A stretch of DNA of 13,503 nucleotides from SAR202 cluster bacterium. Its GTDB lineage: Bacteria; Chloroflexota; Dehalococcoidia; UBA3495. Below, piece by piece: positions 13,101-13,503 of this stretch (the first letter of the stretch is position 1; each line of letters begins with the position of its first letter). The translations under genes and the position numbers were made by a program. The DNA lies in assembly GCA_009392075.1 (NCBI GenBank), contig VFHG01000353.1, positions 1 to 13,503 of the forward strand, given 5' to 3'. The notes beneath the pieces were generated by a model, which searched no databases, was not told the origin of the DNA, and worked only from the letters and a program-made list of their open reading frames with translations.

Positions 13101-13503
13101 CGTTAAGCCAGTCTGCCGAAAAAAGAGAAGATTCCAGATACTCTAATGCGGCTGAGTACGGATCGGTCTCTTTCGCCGCTACTTTCTCTAAAGTAGCATT
13201 TAGGTCTGGGTCGTTTTCAACCTTATTTCGAAGGCGCTGCGCCAACACCTCTTCCACCGCTTCAATGAATTCCCGCTTGCGCTGCCTTCCCCGGCGCTCT
13301 TCAAGGTCGCCGCTATCGGTCTGATCTTGCCGGTGGTCCTGTATCTTCCCCCAAAGATCTTCGATGCCCTGCCCGGTATGTGCTGTTGTCAGCATCACCG
13401 GCGGGCTCCACCTGGGACTGACTAGTGCCATGTGGAGCATTCCCGTGATGGCCGCTGCCATCTGATCCGCCCCGTCCCGGTCCGCTTTGGGGGAAGATAC
13501 AGG
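13093..13503 (-). CDS. meaB: MeaB/ArgK-family GTPase, C-terminal part (gene continues off the right edge)
   Basis: The visible 136 residues match the C-terminus of the MeaB/ArgK family of G3E P-loop GTPases, which guard and load adenosylcobalamin-dependent acyl-CoA mutases such as methylmalonyl-CoA mutase. The frame is open to the window edge. Matches are PKADRDGADQ (residues 5-14 of the visible part, the family's NKADRxGAD), the SPRWSPPVMLTTAHTGQGIEDLW stretch (family: WRPPVLxTVAxxGxGIxEL), and a basic C-terminal helix RRGRQRKREFIEAVEEVLAQRL that forms the dimerisation arm. The Asn of the NKxD guanine-specificity motif is Pro here, which would be unusual if real. The P-loop lies outside the window. 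Further upstream one would expect the mutase or propionate genes. Confidence 0.85.
   Translation of the reverse strand, partial: PVSSPKADRDGADQMAAAITGMLHMALVSPRWSPPVMLTTAHTGQGIEDLWGKIQDHRQDQTDSGDLEERRGRQRKREFIEAVEEVLAQRLRNKVENDPDLNATLEKVAAKETDPYSAALEYLESSLFSADWLNAP

Noticed and set aside
1..13503. CRISPR array, tRNA, rRNA or insertion sequence
   Set aside because: No regular repeat-spacer pattern, tRNA cloverleaf, rRNA segment, or transposase with terminal inverted repeats was seen on either strand.

Overview
The window (about 55-58% G+C by eye) reads like bacterial chromosome from an environmental lineage. The gene content is a MeaB-type GTPase, a FadR-type regulator, a three-gene 2-oxoacid:ferredoxin oxidoreductase, an FMN alpha-hydroxy-acid oxidase, a geranylgeranyl-reductase-like flavoprotein and an NfeD/SPFH pair. 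This would fit a Chloroflexota/Dehalococcoidia (SAR202-like) genome, but that placement is inference from gene content only; there is no rRNA or other marker here.

Layout. 1-948 (+): the C-terminus of an AMP-forming acyl-CoA synthetase, overlapping by one base a complete TenA-type thiamine-salvage enzyme. 1038-1841 (+): an alpha/beta hydrolase with its own promoter-like region containing a perfect 14-bp palindrome. A strong bidirectional terminator (1932-1968) separates it from a convergent FMN-dependent alpha-hydroxy-acid oxidase (3092-1995, -). 3093-4180 is an accessory patch: a HigB-like toxin ORF, a decayed higA antitoxin (nonsense mutation plus a 1-nt deletion), and a degenerate repeat-like stretch.

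8425-4104 (-) is the centrepiece: a clean sigma70-type promoter, a FadR/PdhR-type operator, a FadR-family regulator, then a gamma-delta fusion, an alpha and a beta subunit of a ferredoxin-dependent 2-oxoacid oxidoreductase, ended by a hairpin terminator. The alpha subunit has YPIRP where pyruvate enzymes have YPITP. As I recall, that Thr-to-Arg change marks oxalate oxidoreductase (OOR) of Moorella thermoacetica. Together with the gammadelta-alpha-beta gene order and the loss of the glycine-rich GxGGQG motif in gamma, this makes an oxalate (or other small dicarboxylate) oxidoreductase a better guess than pyruvate synthase. The nearby FMN oxidase could in principle supply glyoxylate/oxalate from glycolate, and TenA could help supply thiamine, but these links are speculative.

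8613-12210 (+): the geranylgeranyl-reductase-like flavoprotein, a ClpP-class membrane serine protease of the NfeD family, and an SPFH (stomatin-like) protein, closely spaced and ended by a hairpin. 12956-12318 and 13503-13093 (-): a DUF429 RNase-H-fold protein with unusual residues, and the C-terminal part of a MeaB/ArgK-family GTPase cut by the window edge.
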